Both the position numbers and the translations under genes were made by a program. DNA of 64,000 nucleotides from Viscum album (taxonomy: Eukaryota > Streptophyta > Magnoliopsida > Santalales > Viscaceae). Below, piece by piece: positions 50,201-63,379 of the stretch. Each line of letters starts with the position of its first letter. Positions within the stretch are counted from its first letter, which is position 1. Below the pieces are notes generated by a model. That model ran no database searches. It had not been told where the DNA came from and saw only the letters and a program-made list of their open reading frames with translations. Where the stretch lies: contig OY728147.1 in assembly GCA_963277665.1 (NCBI GenBank), positions 1,264,299,424-1,264,363,423 of the forward strand. The letters run 5' to 3'.

Positions 50201-52880
50201 CCTTCACTAAAATATGTCCCAACTAACACCCTTATTAGGGTTGATAAATAATCTCCCGAACCAAGAGAGTTATCCCCAGGTAAGAAAGTAACAGTGACTA
50301 AGATGGAGGAGGAGGAACTATTTCAACCTCAAAAAACATTTCCTTGAGGAGGTTGATGTTTTCTTGAATCCTAAAAATAATAAAGAATTGTAAAGGATAA
50401 AATTATCGGCTAAAATCCTCTTCAGATGTGGTTTGTTATCATGGTATTTTTAATATCCACCTTATCCAAATCTGATATATAATCCTCCTTGAATTTAAAA
50501 ATATCCCTCACTCTCTTCACTCAAGGGAATTATAAACAAACTCCCAAAAAATATGGAAGAATATCTAGACCATGTAAAAAATACATACTGGTAAATCATC
50601 TCCTTCTATGTAAGAACAATCAATGGCTAAAGGTAGTCCATATAATCAACTCACCATTCATGCCATTGAAAAGAGGGTAGATGATTCTAATAAGGATAAA
50701 TGTTTCTCTTATGGTTTTACATTCCACATACTAACTATTTCCCTTATGATATTTTAGGATCATATCACACACTAGAAGACCATGCGACCACTGATGATGA
50801 AAATTTGGCTATCACCATGGATGTTGTTTGGGGAATCAAGTAGTCTTAAGAAGATAATGTGATAGGTATTGTGCCAAATATTCTGAGCATCTCCAATGGT
50901 GAGATTACCATGAGCAATGGGATGCTAGTAAATATCCTGAAAAATCATGGCATGCACTTTGACAAAATAGTATAATATATTAATAATACTAATACTTTTG
51001 TTGAATTTGAGACATATAATATGGAATTTAATATATATGAGAATTTATTTTCTTAAGAAGCTTTCATTTGATGAATTATTCAATAATCATAACTGATTGG
51101 AATGAAAATTTCTATATGTGGAGAAAGTCATAGATATAGAGAGTGAATAATATATTTAAGACCATATCAGTCTAAAAATTAATGAGTAAAAAACATCGAT
51201 GATTATTGAAATAAAAAATATTCAGGATCGTTCATTTGAGGTTATTAGGTAGACCCTGGAGAGTACTCCTTGGTAAGAGGTTCTAGTTAAAATTTCTAAT
51301 TTTTTGGATGCTGTGGAGGAATCTACGTCAACTACTGTCCTGTTACTCATTATGTGTCATTGGATTCTAATCATCCCCAATATTTTTTACATGTTATACT
51401 TTTTTTGGGGATAATGATGATCCCTTCCCATTTTTTAGTTCCAGCAACATTTTCCAATGTTTTTGGTACCCAATAAATAAGTTTTAACAAATCATGAGGG
51501 AATAGGGAAGCATGATTCAATAATTGAAATTATCTAGGATTAGGTTTATCTCTCATAAAGAGGATTTGTAGTGGGTTTGGAGTCATAAGATGCTCTTCTT
51601 AGCACGCACCATGGGTCTTGGTAAAATATATGGAATATAACATCTGAGACACCACTTGAATACATACCATTGTGAATCCAATGAATTTAATTCTTATTTC
51701 GTATGTTTGGATATCGAAAAATTGATTACAATATTTTTTATTCTGATGAGAAGGATATTATTCTCAAATGGGATAAATATCATGAGCTTCTACATGACAT
51801 CATAATGTCAATGATTTCCCTCAGTGCTGAAGATTTAGAGGTTTCATTATCCCAGGAAAATGACAACCATACCATGATGTTGGTGGAATGTAAAAAAAGG
51901 AATTAATGAGAAGACCATTCATGTTTCATACCAAAAACAGGAATTAAAAATCCCTTATCAAATAGTTGTCCAACTCCTCCAATCATTAGAAGGATCCTAG
52001 ACTAATGGGTCGGCTATTATTGAATCTGTAATAGATGAGTGTATCCATGTAAAATAAACTTAAGAAATTAAATTGTATTCTCATCAATAGAATGAGTATG
52101 GGCCACAAGAGTCCATTCAAAAAATGAAGAGTTACGTTGATGGTCTTTTTTAACTTGTGATAGTGATACTTCGTATTTCGGATACTCCTCCCATTTTGAT
52201 GTCTCATAAATGGAATAATTTTTCTGTTCAATAATCTATGTCTTCATAAAAGTCTTCCTCCTTGAACATAACATAATATTGAAACTAAATTTCACAGAAT
52301 GTGTATATTTGTGTCATCTAGTTATAACTCTAGTGATCTAATGGGAAAATGGTCTATTTCATGGCCTAAGCCACGAGACCTAGTGAATAGAGTTTGACTA
52401 TTACTATGGTCAAATTAAAAAACCTAAAAACATTTTATATTTTATGTAAGCATATTATTTTTTTCCAAATATTATAACGAGACTTACTAGGAGAGATATT
52501 TATTTTTATTATTAATCCCTTTTTGTTTTCTGACTAACATTTGTTCTCTCTTTTAAATTTTTATTGCTCAATTTTTTTCCTAAATACATATAGATCATAA
52601 GTCTATCTAACTGAGAATTTTATTTTGAATAGATTTTCTTTTATGGGTATTCAATCTGGAGAGTACTACATATCTTTTTCATTGGGATGTATAATTCATC
52701 TATTTCAGAAAATTGAGATTAGTGTTTAAGGTCCAACAACTTTACCATATATTTTTAAATGATGATACAAAAAGGGATTGTGAGCCAAGAATATTGTGAA
52801 ATTCTTCAAATATGAATTTGGGAATCCCAAGCCCTAATTTTTTGGTTTATGAATAAAATAATTGTATTATGGAATAGAGG
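44286..52880. other. Unassigned decayed block
   Basis: About 8.6 kb with no match I could find elsewhere in the window. Short open stretches exist (45956-46198, 46443-46640, 48476-48694, 51703-51906 on the plus strand), but I recognise no domain. In the frame I read through from 44647, stop density is about that expected for sequence of this composition. It starts where the second E4 unit loses similarity to the first, so it is probably an old insertion or the remainder of a longer element. Pol of a Ty3/gypsy or Ogre/Tat element is a possibility that I could not confirm. Confidence 0.4.
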
Positions 52881-52889
52881 AGGTCTCTA

Positions 52890-54380
52890 ATAAAGATGAT
52901 GTTACCACTGATTAATAAACTTGATTTGTGATCTATTTTATTAATGGAAAACTGTAGATTTTTCTATATAATAAATAGTGGCATCATATGGAAAACTGGA
53001 TCTCAAAATTTTTTAGAAACAAATGGAAATAGAAGTAGGGATGTTTCATCATATTGAGCAAGGAATTTATTCAAAATTTTGACCTTATATTGTCGATGGA
53101 AAATGATTAATATTCATATTTTTCAAGACCATGATGGGTGGTTTTCTCAAAAGGAGATGCCTATGAATGAAGGGAATGTCAATAATGGTACTAAACATAA
53201 ATAGAAAATAGATCCAATATGAAGTGAGATCGATCAATATAGGGAAAAATTTGTTATATTGTTGATGTTAGGGTGAATGGTCCCTTTCTGATAAGGGAAA
53301 AAGTATCATGCAGAATAAGGTATTGAGATCTGGATACTGAAGGTGTAGATTAATGTATTACAGTGATGAAGTTGTTGTATAGTTTAATGTCTTATGATCA
53401 TGATGTTTTTCTATATATTTTAATGTTATATAGAAAGGACATGATGATATAATGTTTAAATTCATAAAGAAAATATCTTATTTGCGAAATTATTTAAGGT
53501 ATTTATCATTGACCGAATGATTTATCATTATGCCATTCATGGTAATCAATCAAGATATGTTCTAACATATTCAGGTTTGAGAGGATTAAATTGTATGCTA
53601 TGATATTGGGATCCCTATATCTAACTATTGGTATTGGAAAAGGGGTTACAACATTAGTTGATGTCCCCCCCAAGTATGACATTACTACTGATTGACAAAT
53701 TTGTTTTTTGGGATGTTTTATGGAAGGATAATTGGGGCTCAAGTGGCATAGTAAAATATTGGTATCAATTTGATAATAGGCATAATATGGGGGAATTTTA
53801 TAAAAGGCCAACTAGGGTGCATACTTCATATTCCAACAAATAACATATCATGTATTCTGATATTCAATCTCTAAAAGTTGGTGGTTATTTATGGAGAGTT
53901 GGATTTCTATGGGAAGGGAGTTCTTTTTACAAGAGGAATGTACATGGAAATGGAGGGTTCATTTCAAGTCAAAAATTTCCAATTAATTGAGGTCTTAGTT
54001 TTTCTATGTATTTTTTCCCTAGGTGAAAATGGATAAGGTTCTTGTAGTTTGAGGTCATATGTCTCAGACCCTAAAATCATGGTAACAAAAGGTGACATGT
54101 GGCATGTAAGACTAAGTTTTTTTCAACTTGATTTGGGAGTAAGGTAGGAAATTTTAAAAAATTTCTTTAGAGTTTCCTAGATCATGAAAAATGTTATGAA
54201 ATAATCATGTGGTAGGTGACCACAAACCGAATTCGAATCTAGGGTTTCAACATAATTTCATCAAATCCAATGGAAAGAAAAGAGGATTATCCTAAAGATT
54301 AAGTTACCATGGATTGAAAAAACCCCATATAGTGGGATATTTTATGAAAAACCAACTATGGAATGTACTACATAGTTAAT
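52890..54380 (+). repeat. Diverged repeats, spacing about 0.6-0.8 kb
   Basis: A block of about 80 bp appears three times: near 52895 (GATGTTACCACTGATTAATA, then TTTTATTAATGGAAAACTG), near 53670 (GACATTACTACTGATTGACA, then TTTTATGGAAGGATAATTGG) and near 54300 (AAGTTACCATGGATTGAAAA, then TTTTATGAAAAACCAACTATGG). The 53797 stretch AAAAGGCCAACTAGGGTGC matches the last of these. They are only loosely conserved, so the unit boundaries are approximate. Confidence 0.45.
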
Positions 54381-54779
54381 TGTAACACCCCTCAGCTGGA
54401 ATGGACTCCAATATGTATGAAATTTGTGCAAATCTAGCTGGATCATTTTACAACACTTTTTGGGAATGAAGTCCTCTGGAATCAAGCATTCAATCATATT
54501 GATTTGTTGAAAGATTATAAAGATCCTAAAGTTTCAAATATTGGGTTTATTACATGTTTAAGTGATATGTACAAGTATACAAGAAATGTCTTCAATGATA
54601 TAGGCCATGATGTGTAGATTCCCTTACATGGATCTGACTTGTATATAAAAGGGGGACATAACTATTTCTTCAATGGATCCATTAATGATGGGTCATAAAT
54701 TGAGAACTTCTTTATATATCTTTATTCATACACATGATAGGGAGTTGTACTTTTTACCATATGTTTGTGAATAGTACAT

Positions 54780-56470
54780 GGGGATTATGCATCACTATGT
54801 ATATCATTGGAATGATAATCAATCCACATATAGTTATGAAGGTAATATGTTGTTTAAAGTCATATGTTCACAACATTATCCATTCTATTTAACATCATAC
54901 AGTCATGAAAATTTTTCCCCAATTTGATTATGGATGGACCAAGTATTATTACCCATAATTCACTAGGTATCATGTCATAATAAGAAATGTGTAAAATATT
55001 GTTTTAAAATAATCGTCACCACACTAATTGAATTCACAAGAGAACCAAAGTTGGGGTTTTCTCAATATATGGGTTCATGTGTAGGGTAGGAAATCTTATT
55101 GGATATTATCTTGTAGATATAACCCATACATGAGAGAAAGAGAGTATTTATAGTATTGAACTATGAAAGGTCCCATGATTGGATACCTTTACATCACTAT
55201 GTGTCTCATTAAAATGAGATCAAAGCATCACTATGATCATTAAAAATTATGTTAATAATATTATGATGTGGACAATAGGGGTGACATTTAATGTCTTCCA
55301 CCCAAGACCATGGAAACCTCAATATAAAGTGATATTAATTACCCATGCGGGGAACTCTATTACAAAACACCTAAGACCATGTAAGTTGTGCTCGGTGTGA
55401 TGAAAAAGGAGTGGTATGAGTTTATTTTATTTCATAAGGGAAAATATGAAGGATAAATGGTTTTAGATTCTCTAGAGTCTAGGCTAAGAGATATAATCCA
55501 GGCATCGGTACAAATAACATTTGAATGAGAATGAATCGATAAATATTTCATGAAATCTATCTAGAATAACATCATGTATAATGGTTAATGGTAGTGTATT
55601 TCAACACCATACAACAAGGATGGTGTCCATGTATTTTAACTTCATGCAGTATAGACTAAGATGGAAAAATCTGAAAGACGGGAAATGTGGTGTCCAAACC
55701 TAAGGTTGAAAACATGATAATCACTATGTTCATATTAGAATGAGAATCAATTTATAAATTTTTTATTAAATCCATGACATTTAACACCATTTATTGAGGA
55801 CATGTGAGATTCTAAACTGGAAACCAATATTGGGGTTGGACCATGATAAATGACCCAGGTGTCACTATGTATCTTACTGGGGAAATAATTAAGAAACATG
55901 TATTTTTGAAATTAGGATTACCTATGGTGGATAGAAATCATACAAATGGTGTAGAGTGGTATTTAATAGATTTGGCAAGGATTATAGATTTAATACTCAC
56001 TACATAACTCATTGGGATGAGAATAAATACACCAATAGTTCTAAAAAGGTTTCCCTAGGTAGTTCTGATCTTATACATAAAGAGTAGCGAATAATTTTTT
56101 GTTTAATTGCGATTGGACACAAGATAGAGGGCGGAAGAATCAATACAAATCTCATTAGATTTTGAATCATGCCTCATATACTTCTCAAGGAAACATTAAT
56201 TTTAAAATCATTTTGAAAGGATGTTGGTCACCTAATGTGAATGAAAATAGTGTAGCTAGACCAGGGGATAAGACATGGTTTTCACTATGTATCTTGTTGG
56301 GGAATGAATCCAGACACAAATAGTTCTTGATGATATTTCTAATGTGGGAATGATTTGTACATAATGTAAATGGTTATTTTTTATATTGTGTCTAGACCCG
56401 AGATAATAGATTTTGTGCCACTGCATATCTCACTGAAATGAGAATCATGCCACACATAGTTCATGCATTG
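54780..56470 (+). repeat. Degenerate tandem repeat, unit about 135-140 bp
   Basis: A signature of the form CACTATGTATCTCATTGGAATGAG, AATC, then ACATATAGTT recurs in the same orientation near 54791, 55192, 55505, 55721, 55861, 55994, 56280 and 56416. Several spacings are close to 133-140 bp or its multiples; others are not, consistent with deletions. Ogre/Tat retrotransposons are known for tandem repeats between pol and the 3' LTR, and this array lies shortly before an LTR-like start near 57018, but that affiliation is inference. Confidence 0.5.
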
Positions 56471-57017
56471 ATCGTGCAATTTATCATCAAGAAATAAGTA
56501 CATGATAACTTTGGGAATTATACATATAAAGGGGACAGGTTCCACTATAGAGTGGATGTTATGTGAGAAGGGAAAATGTATGGAATCGTCCCATTGTTTT
56601 TTCCTCATGTTTGGCCATGGGGGTATCTCAGCCTACTAAGGGGATAGGAGTGAGATTAGGACCTACACAAGAGACAGACGACCATTTTTAAGGGACCATG
56701 TGGAGTATCACAACTCATGGTATTTTTTGGTTTTCATCACATTGAATTAGAGTGACACTAACCATGTAGTTTAACTCCATTCCTTTAGGATATATGTTAT
56801 CCTAATGTTTTGGGTCATATATCTTGGACCATGTGACATACAAATTAACATGATGTGATAAGTACAATGATTTCCCACTATTTGGAATCATGTTTCATGT
56901 ATGTTATTTCATTCCATTTAATGTCATTTAATAAATACCAACTATGTATTTTAGCTTCTTATAAATATGAAATATATGATGCTATTTAGTTTAACATGTT
57001 GCAGCTAGGATGAATAT
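56471..57017. other. Sequence between the degenerate repeat and an LTR-like start
   Basis: No gene seen. The last bases (GCTAGGATGAATAT) could be a degraded pre-LTR purine tract. Confidence 0.3.
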
Positions 57018-57466
57018 TATAATGCCCCAAACTCTATTTGTAATAGTAATAGTAATATTAGTTTTATTTTTAACAAAAATTACCATTTTATGAAAATTAA
57101 CTAATTCAAATTTTATAGAAATAAATAAATTAGAAAAATACGATGAACTTTTTATATAATCAAACACCAATACATTACTACATTACACGGAAAAGTACAT
57201 CAACTACCCTAAAAAACTAAAAAAACACATACCTAAATAAATAGTCATCTTCCTAGTATCATAGGAAGAAATAATGAGTATTATATTTTTTTTCTTTGGG
57301 TCTTCCATAGTTAGAATAAAAATATCTAGAAGAATAATAAAGATGCATAAAATAAGATGAAAGTACACAACTATTTTTGATGTAGGAGAACACTGGTGTT
57401 TCTTTGTGTCATTAATACCATTAGACTTGACTATTTGTACTTCTTTTATGGTCCTGGTATAATAAA
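57018..57466 (+). repeat. LTR-like start, interrupted by E5
   Basis: TATAATGCCCCAAACTC resembles the TGTAATGCCCC/TGTAACACCCC start shared by plant Ty3/gypsy LTRs and follows a purine-leaning stretch. E5 begins at 57467. The continuation would lie beyond the window, so it cannot be paired with a second copy here. Confidence 0.35.
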
Positions 57467-58299
57467 TGTAGCATCCTACCTTTTATGACATAAAATTTCA
57501 TTACATTATATAAAACCGGGGATCTTTAAGATTTAGTGTCTTGGAAACCAATAACTTAAAACATGAAAACATAAAACATTCTTCATAAAAACTTGAAAGG
57601 ATTCTCCTTATGTTCATCCTAGTTTCATTAATGAATCTCATTTATTGGGGATATACGTCAAAAGAAATTGTGAGCAGAAGGCCTAGTTAGGGAAACAAGG
57701 GGAAACATTTAACATGTGAACATGAGAAACATCAATAGAGTCATTAAAAATAACATTAATGGATGAGAAAGAAATCATGAGGCAGATCATAGTAAAAATA
57801 ATGTATTTCATAACTTGAAGATGTGGATACAATATTTAACATATACAATCAATTCTGTTTCACCAAGGACCATCCCCAAGGTGTCATTAAAAATTACCAA
57901 GGTTATTCACCAAGGCGTCGTTAAAAATGGTCATCTCTAGAGATTTAGTCTTTACCCAATGCATTGGAGTGATATCAGGGAGCACCCTTAAATTATTCTT
58001 TATAATAATGTGATCCAAATATATCATCATTAAATATTTCATTAAAACCCAAATAGCATAAAAGAACTGGGTTTCCTTTCATAATCATAACGTTTTAAAA
58101 ACTTCTTTAAAGACAGGATCTTTATATCACTTTAAACCCAAGAAAAAGGAAAACGAGTTTAATATATGTAAATAATATAATTTAAAATAGAAAATTTTGA
58201 TATATATGTGAATACCCCTATAGAATAATGATATTTGAGTATTCACTTAATAAATGAAAATAATTTGAGAAAAAGAGAGAGGCATTTTGAGACGAAAAT

Positions 58300-59800
58300 T
58301 CTGCAGCATAATAGTTATGTTATAGGGTTTTAGAAAATATTGAAAAGACATGGGACATGGGTCACAAAATCATAAATGATCCATAAAACAGTATAAGGAT
58401 AGAATATAAAGGATATAAGAACATGGTAATAAAATTTTAATGACATACCATATGAGATGAAAAACAATGAAGGAAGACAAAAATAAGATTTCTCTTATGA
58501 AAATTCAGCAGGCTAACCACGTCACATAAAACATAAAAAAGGGAATTGACGGGATCAAATAGGGTCTATCATCATATGAATATAAAATATCATTATGATA
58601 GATATATATATCATACCCCCAAATAATGAAAAGAAACATTAAATACATGACATGAAAATAGATCTTGAAAAAAAGAAGGGTGAAAGAATCCCTTAAAAAT
58701 TTGGCAGCCTAACTGCGTCACATAAAACTTCAAAAAAATGAATTGACGAGATCAAATAGGGTCTCTCATCATATGATCATAAAAATATTAGTACGATAGA
58801 TATAGATATCATACCCCAACATAATAATATGAACTTGAATGACTTGACATTAAAATAGAACATGAAAATGTGAAGGGAGATAGAATCCCTTAAAAATTCG
58901 GCAGCCTAACAGTGTCACTTAAAACATCAAAAAAAATGAATTGATGAGATCAAATAGGGTCTCTCATAATATGATCATAAAATATAAGTATGATAGATAT
59001 ATAGATCATACCCCAACATAATAAATACAAACATGAAAGACTTTACATTCAAATAGAACATGAAAATGAGAAGGGTGAACGAATACCTTAAAAATTCGGC
59101 AGCCTAATAGCATCATTTAAAACATCAAAAAATGAATTGAAGAGATCACATATTGTCTCTCATCACATGAACATAAAAGATCAGTATGATAGATATGGAT
59201 ATCATATCCACAACATAATAAAAATGAACATGAAATAATTTACATTACAATAGAACATGAAAATGAGAAGGGTGAAATAATCCCTTAAAAATTCGGCAGC
59301 CTAACAGCCTCACTTAAAACTTAAAAAAATGCATTGATGACGTAAAATAGGGTCTCTCATAATATGATCATAAAATATCAGTATGATAGAAATAGATATC
59401 ATACCCCAACATAATAAAAAGGAATTTTAAAGACTTGACATTAAAATAGAACATGAAAATTAGAAGGGTGTAAGAATCCCTTAAAATTTCGGCAGCCTAA
59501 CGGCGTCACTTAAAACTTCAAAAAAAAAAGAATTGATGAGATAAAATAGAGTATCTCATAATATGATCATAAAATATCAGTATTATAGATTTAGATATCA
59601 TACCCTAACATAATAATAATAAAAACTTTAAATACTTGACATTAAAATAGAACATAAAAATGAAGAAGTGTGAAAGAATCCCTTAAAAATTCGGCAGCCT
59701 AACGACGCCACTTAAACATTCATAAATCGAATTGATGAGAGAAAGAGGGGGTATATCATCATATGAACATGAAAGGGATAGTAGGATGAATATAAAAGAA
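58300..59800 (-). repeat. Tandem array, unit about 197 bp, 7-8 copies
   Basis: A box GGCAGCCTAAC (preceded by CCTTAAAAATTC) recurs at about 58507, 58703, 58900, 59098, 59295, 59491 and 59693, spaced 196-202 bp, with a weaker copy near 58303. Each unit also holds a TCAAATAGGGTCTCTCAT-like stretch, an ATGATAGATAT stretch and a TCATACCCCAACATAATAA stretch. Units are clearly alike but not identical. The E3 LTRs carry one copy only, so the array arose by amplification within this LTR family. Confidence 0.88.
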
Positions 59801-60024
59801 TATCTTCCAACATAAGAACATGGAGCATATAAGATATGACATAAAAGAGACTACTTGGAAAGAAAGAGAGAGGTAGGATCCCGTACCTTAAAATGTAACT
59901 CTTAAAACTCAATGGTTGGGACTTTGAGGGATTGGGAGAACCTTAGGAAAAATATTTGGGAGGTAATGAGACCATATCATCATTGGGGATGCGTTGGGAG
60001 TGAAAACTAAAGGAGGAAAGGGTG

Positions 60025-60035
60025 TGTATTTATAG
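60025..60035 (-). promoter_or_regulatory. Candidate TATA box of the E5 LTR
   Basis: On the minus strand CTATAAATACA, followed by a C/T-rich stretch, is a good plant core-promoter match. It lies about 1.44 kb into the LTR and just upstream of the tandem array, which would then be transcribed as part of the leader. Confidence 0.45.
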
Positions 60036-61478
60036 AGAAAGTGAGGGGACAAGACATTAATGACCAAGGGACACCTCATTGGAGGTTTTGGAAAACAATC
60101 GGCTTGCCCATGGTATTTTCAGATGGTTTTAGCCACATGGGACACCTCATACAATAATTCAACCCCTTTAGTCTTCCATCCCTTAAAATATCTCATCACA
60201 TAATCATGATGCAGTTATGATGTCATTAAACACCCGTAACTTAAGAACCGTATCTTCACTAATCATTGAAAATTCAACTTTCTCATAAAAATCCCAAAAT
60301 TTCACCACAACAAAATATCGATGCTCTGATTTCAAAAATGAACTCTATTTTATAAAAATATGTTTCTAAATATTTGTAATTTATGTTTTAAATAAAAACA
60401 CTATTCACCGAAAATTCATTTTTTCAGATAAATCCCCAAAAATTACCTTAACATAATATCTATTATTTGAGTTAAAAAATAAAGCCCATTTTATAAAAAT
60501 AATTATCTAAATATTTTTAATTTAATTTGTAATTAAAAACACAATTCACCCAAAAAGACTATTACTTGACTAAATAATTTATGAAACCGTTATTTAACCA
60601 TTTTATTGAATCACATTTCTTAATCAAGGTGGCTAAATTATATTAATACATTTTTTAAGTGAGGTTACTAATACATTTGGTCAAATTAATAATCCTAAGC
60701 GTAAAATCACTATTCATAAATTACTATTCATCAAAAATTATGTTGATCTTAATAGAATCTAAATTTTGTACTGAACATAATTGGAGAAGGCCATTTTTTT
60801 AAAATCAATACACATAATTAATTATCTAAGGTTTACATTAATATTTTTAAGTATCCTTTTTCTAGAATTCATCAAAAATATGCATACTATATTTATCCGG
60901 ACATTTGAAAATTGATAAACTTCATCATAAGAAGAAATCACAATTTTTATTCAAAACAAAGGAGTACACAAGGAAGTTACGGTCTCCTTACATAACCCCT
61001 TATAACCCCAGCATAGGACCTATTCATAAGGTGTGGTAAGGTGAGAGAATATGAGGGTGGCTCGACCAACATCACACGAGTAGTAATTTCTATTAGATTG
61101 AACTTCTCGTGAAGGTGATTCTCTTCCAGCTTCACACGATGAAGTTCGACTTGGGTTTGGTCCAGAGTAAAGCCCAATGGTCATACCTCCTTCCCAAGTT
61201 CTGTTAGATGGGCTTTGATTGGCCAGAGACTACTACGTGAGGCCATCAGATCTTCTTTCTATATTACTTAACCAAGATCACATGTATTTAGAGACAATAA
61301 TTGAAACGTTTAGTTTCCAATGGTCATATTATTCAATGGTCATATAATAGACAATACCCAATGGTCTTAGTTTAATTATACTAATGTTATCAAATGAAAC
61401 AGTTTTGTCGAGTATAAAAATAAAATAACACAGAAAGTTTTGGAAACAAAATTTATTCAAAAAATTTGGGTCATTACA

Positions 61479-61520
61479 ATCCTCCCCCCTTGAGAAATTG
61501 TGTCCTCACAATTTTAAAAT
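61479..61520 (-). promoter_or_regulatory. E5 polypurine tract and pre-LTR signature
   Basis: On the minus strand GTGAGGACACAATTTCTCAA is followed by a GGGGGGAGGAT tract and the LTR start TGTAATGACCC. It is the best-preserved example of the signature also seen in E1 and E3. Confidence 0.85.
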
Positions 61521-62520
61521 TGTGCTTGGAAATTTCTTTGAATTTCCCACATCAAAAAAAGAGTCAGTAAAAATATTACTTCAAAAGAAGGGAAGGGAAG
61601 TAAAAAGGTCACCCGAGTTAACCCATACAAGGATTCATGTAGGAAAAAATGGATATGGATGAAAAAAAACAAAGAGTCAAGTTCTGATGGAGAGTGATAG
61701 AAAACATGATTAGGAGAAATTAAACAACAAGAAAATCACAAACTTATGATGTGTGTAATCTGTATTTGATTACCCAGTACGAAACGTAAACCTACAACGT
61801 TTTTTTTATTTCCCTTTCATAATTTTGAGGAATTCATTTACTACATAGAATAAAATCATACCGAAATACCCCATCATTCATGTAGAGTTTCATCCTTTAA
61901 TAGGTTTCTACAAAAAACTAATCATTTCAGCAAATGATGAGAATTCGAAAACACTTGGTCTCATCAAAATCACAAGATTCATCTTCTAGAGAATAACATA
62001 ATCCAGAAAAGATTAACTATCTATTTCTTCTATCTTTTAACATTATCTCAAAAACAAAAAGGGTAAGATAAAATAACTATTCAAAACGAAATAACCCCAT
62101 AAGAAGGGAAACTACTTCTCAATCTTTAAAATTCCACGGTACTACCCAATTTTAAACATAGACCATTCTATAAATAATTTCCCTTAAAATTCCTCAAAAT
62201 AAACCAAACTAAGATTGAAACCAAAATACAAGAAGGATTTGATAACATACACTAAACTTTATCATTTATCTCCAAACAACATCAACCACTCCTAACATCC
62301 TAAAACAAAAGTAACTAACCTAAACCTATTTTCCCCAAGATTGGATAATAATTTCCATAAGTAACCTAAATTACAATAAGTTCACCTTAAATTCATTGAT
62401 TCTTCCAAATATAATTCAACTTTTACTCCTCAAGTAAAATACCATAGTAATCTATTTAGTTCGATCATATAGGGTTCCAAAATAGTGAACGTCTTCCAAA
62501 ATAATAATCATATTTTTATC
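61521..62520 (-). other. E5 internal region downstream of gag, no pol
   Basis: About 1 kb with no reading frame above background and no enzyme motif. The distance from the knuckles to the polypurine tract leaves no room for pol. Confidence 0.6.
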
Positions 62521-62539
62521 CTTTAATCACCCCACAAAT

Positions 62540-63250
62540 AAAACATCTCCCAGTTCCTTTTTGAAATTCTCCTGGGTGCCACATTCCACAATTTTTGAAT
62601 AAAGGAAATTAGTTCTTCTTTCCCATACCAACTTTTTCATATGAACATCTTTGAGACTTGGTCTTTTTATTCCTTGATGCATTTGGGAATTCAACTAGGT
62701 ACCAATTATTAATTGTGATTTTTGATAGCTGTTTTAAGATAATCATAATATGTTCACCTTGATCTCTCATCATCTCTGTCATATTAGTAGGGAAATCATC
62801 ACATTTCCTATCACATTGGGTGTTGGGACATGTTCTTATATTTCCCTCCATTAACTAATAAAAGAAAGTATAATTAGGGTCTTAAATTCATAGACAATAA
62901 TCATGAAAAGGGAACTTTAAGCATAGAAGGATAAACTTATAGAATAAAATTATATCGAAACTTGTGATCCCCTAGGTTTAAAACTAGGTTATCCATGATC
63001 ATATATTCATATGTGAATCCTTATTTTATTTTATCTGTGTTCCTTTAAAAATGGTTCATTCTATGCTTATTAATTTACCAATGCATATCCCTCGGGATTA
63101 TCATAACCAATAGTGAAGAAAGGCCCATTGTCATGTACCAATTCTCATTCTAGTCTAGCTAAAAGCCATGTTTTCCGGTTTTACCCCTATATACATCTGT
63201 GCCAGAGCCACCTCTACCTGCTTGTTTCCAGACAGGGATGTATTTTCTTG
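62540..63250 (-). pseudogene. gag: E5 gag with recognisable zinc-knuckle region
   Basis: Read on the minus strand, a Gly/Arg-rich stretch with GRGGSGT near 63190-63230 is followed by an 80-codon open frame 62851-62609 (MEGNIRTCPNTQ...). In the same frame, after one stop, comes CGMWHPGEFQKGTG and CFICG (about 62535-62592). The order C-G-x-x-H-x-G-E-x...T-G-x-C-F-x-C-G is the double-knuckle layout of many plant Ty3/gypsy Gag proteins; here the Cys expected after GE reads Phe. The stop and missing ligand make it non-functional as read. Confidence 0.6.
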
Positions 63251-63368
63251 ACTACCCCTTAATCAATACTCACCAAAATACAAGGAATATTTCCTATATT
63301 TAAACCTCTCTGTAGGGTTATTCATAATGCTTTCATATCCAAATTTCCACAAATAACTAAACCATCCA

Positions 63369-63378
63369 TTGATACCAA
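63369..63378 (-). promoter_or_regulatory. E5 primer-binding site
   Basis: On the minus strand TGGTATCAAT lies right after the 5' LTR end and matches the first eight bases of the initiator-Met complement TGGTATCAGAG. Confidence 0.7.
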
Positions 63379-63379
63379 C

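Larger units (their letters stand above)
57467..61478 (-). repeat. E5 3' LTR (left copy)
   Basis: 4012 bp, TGTAGCATCC at the left end and TCATTACA at the right. It contains the roughly 197-bp tandem array at 58300-59800 and a TATA-like site at 60025-60035. The 66-aa frame at 60977-61177 (minus) is in LTR sequence without recognisable domains. Confidence 0.8.

Noticed and set aside
54384..54400. TGTAACACCCCTC as an LTR start
   Set aside because: No purine tract directly before it and no second copy with this start in the window.
58300..59800. CRISPR-like array
   Set aside because: Units are about 197 bp and similar throughout, with no short repeat plus unique spacer structure; it is a tandem repeat within an LTR.
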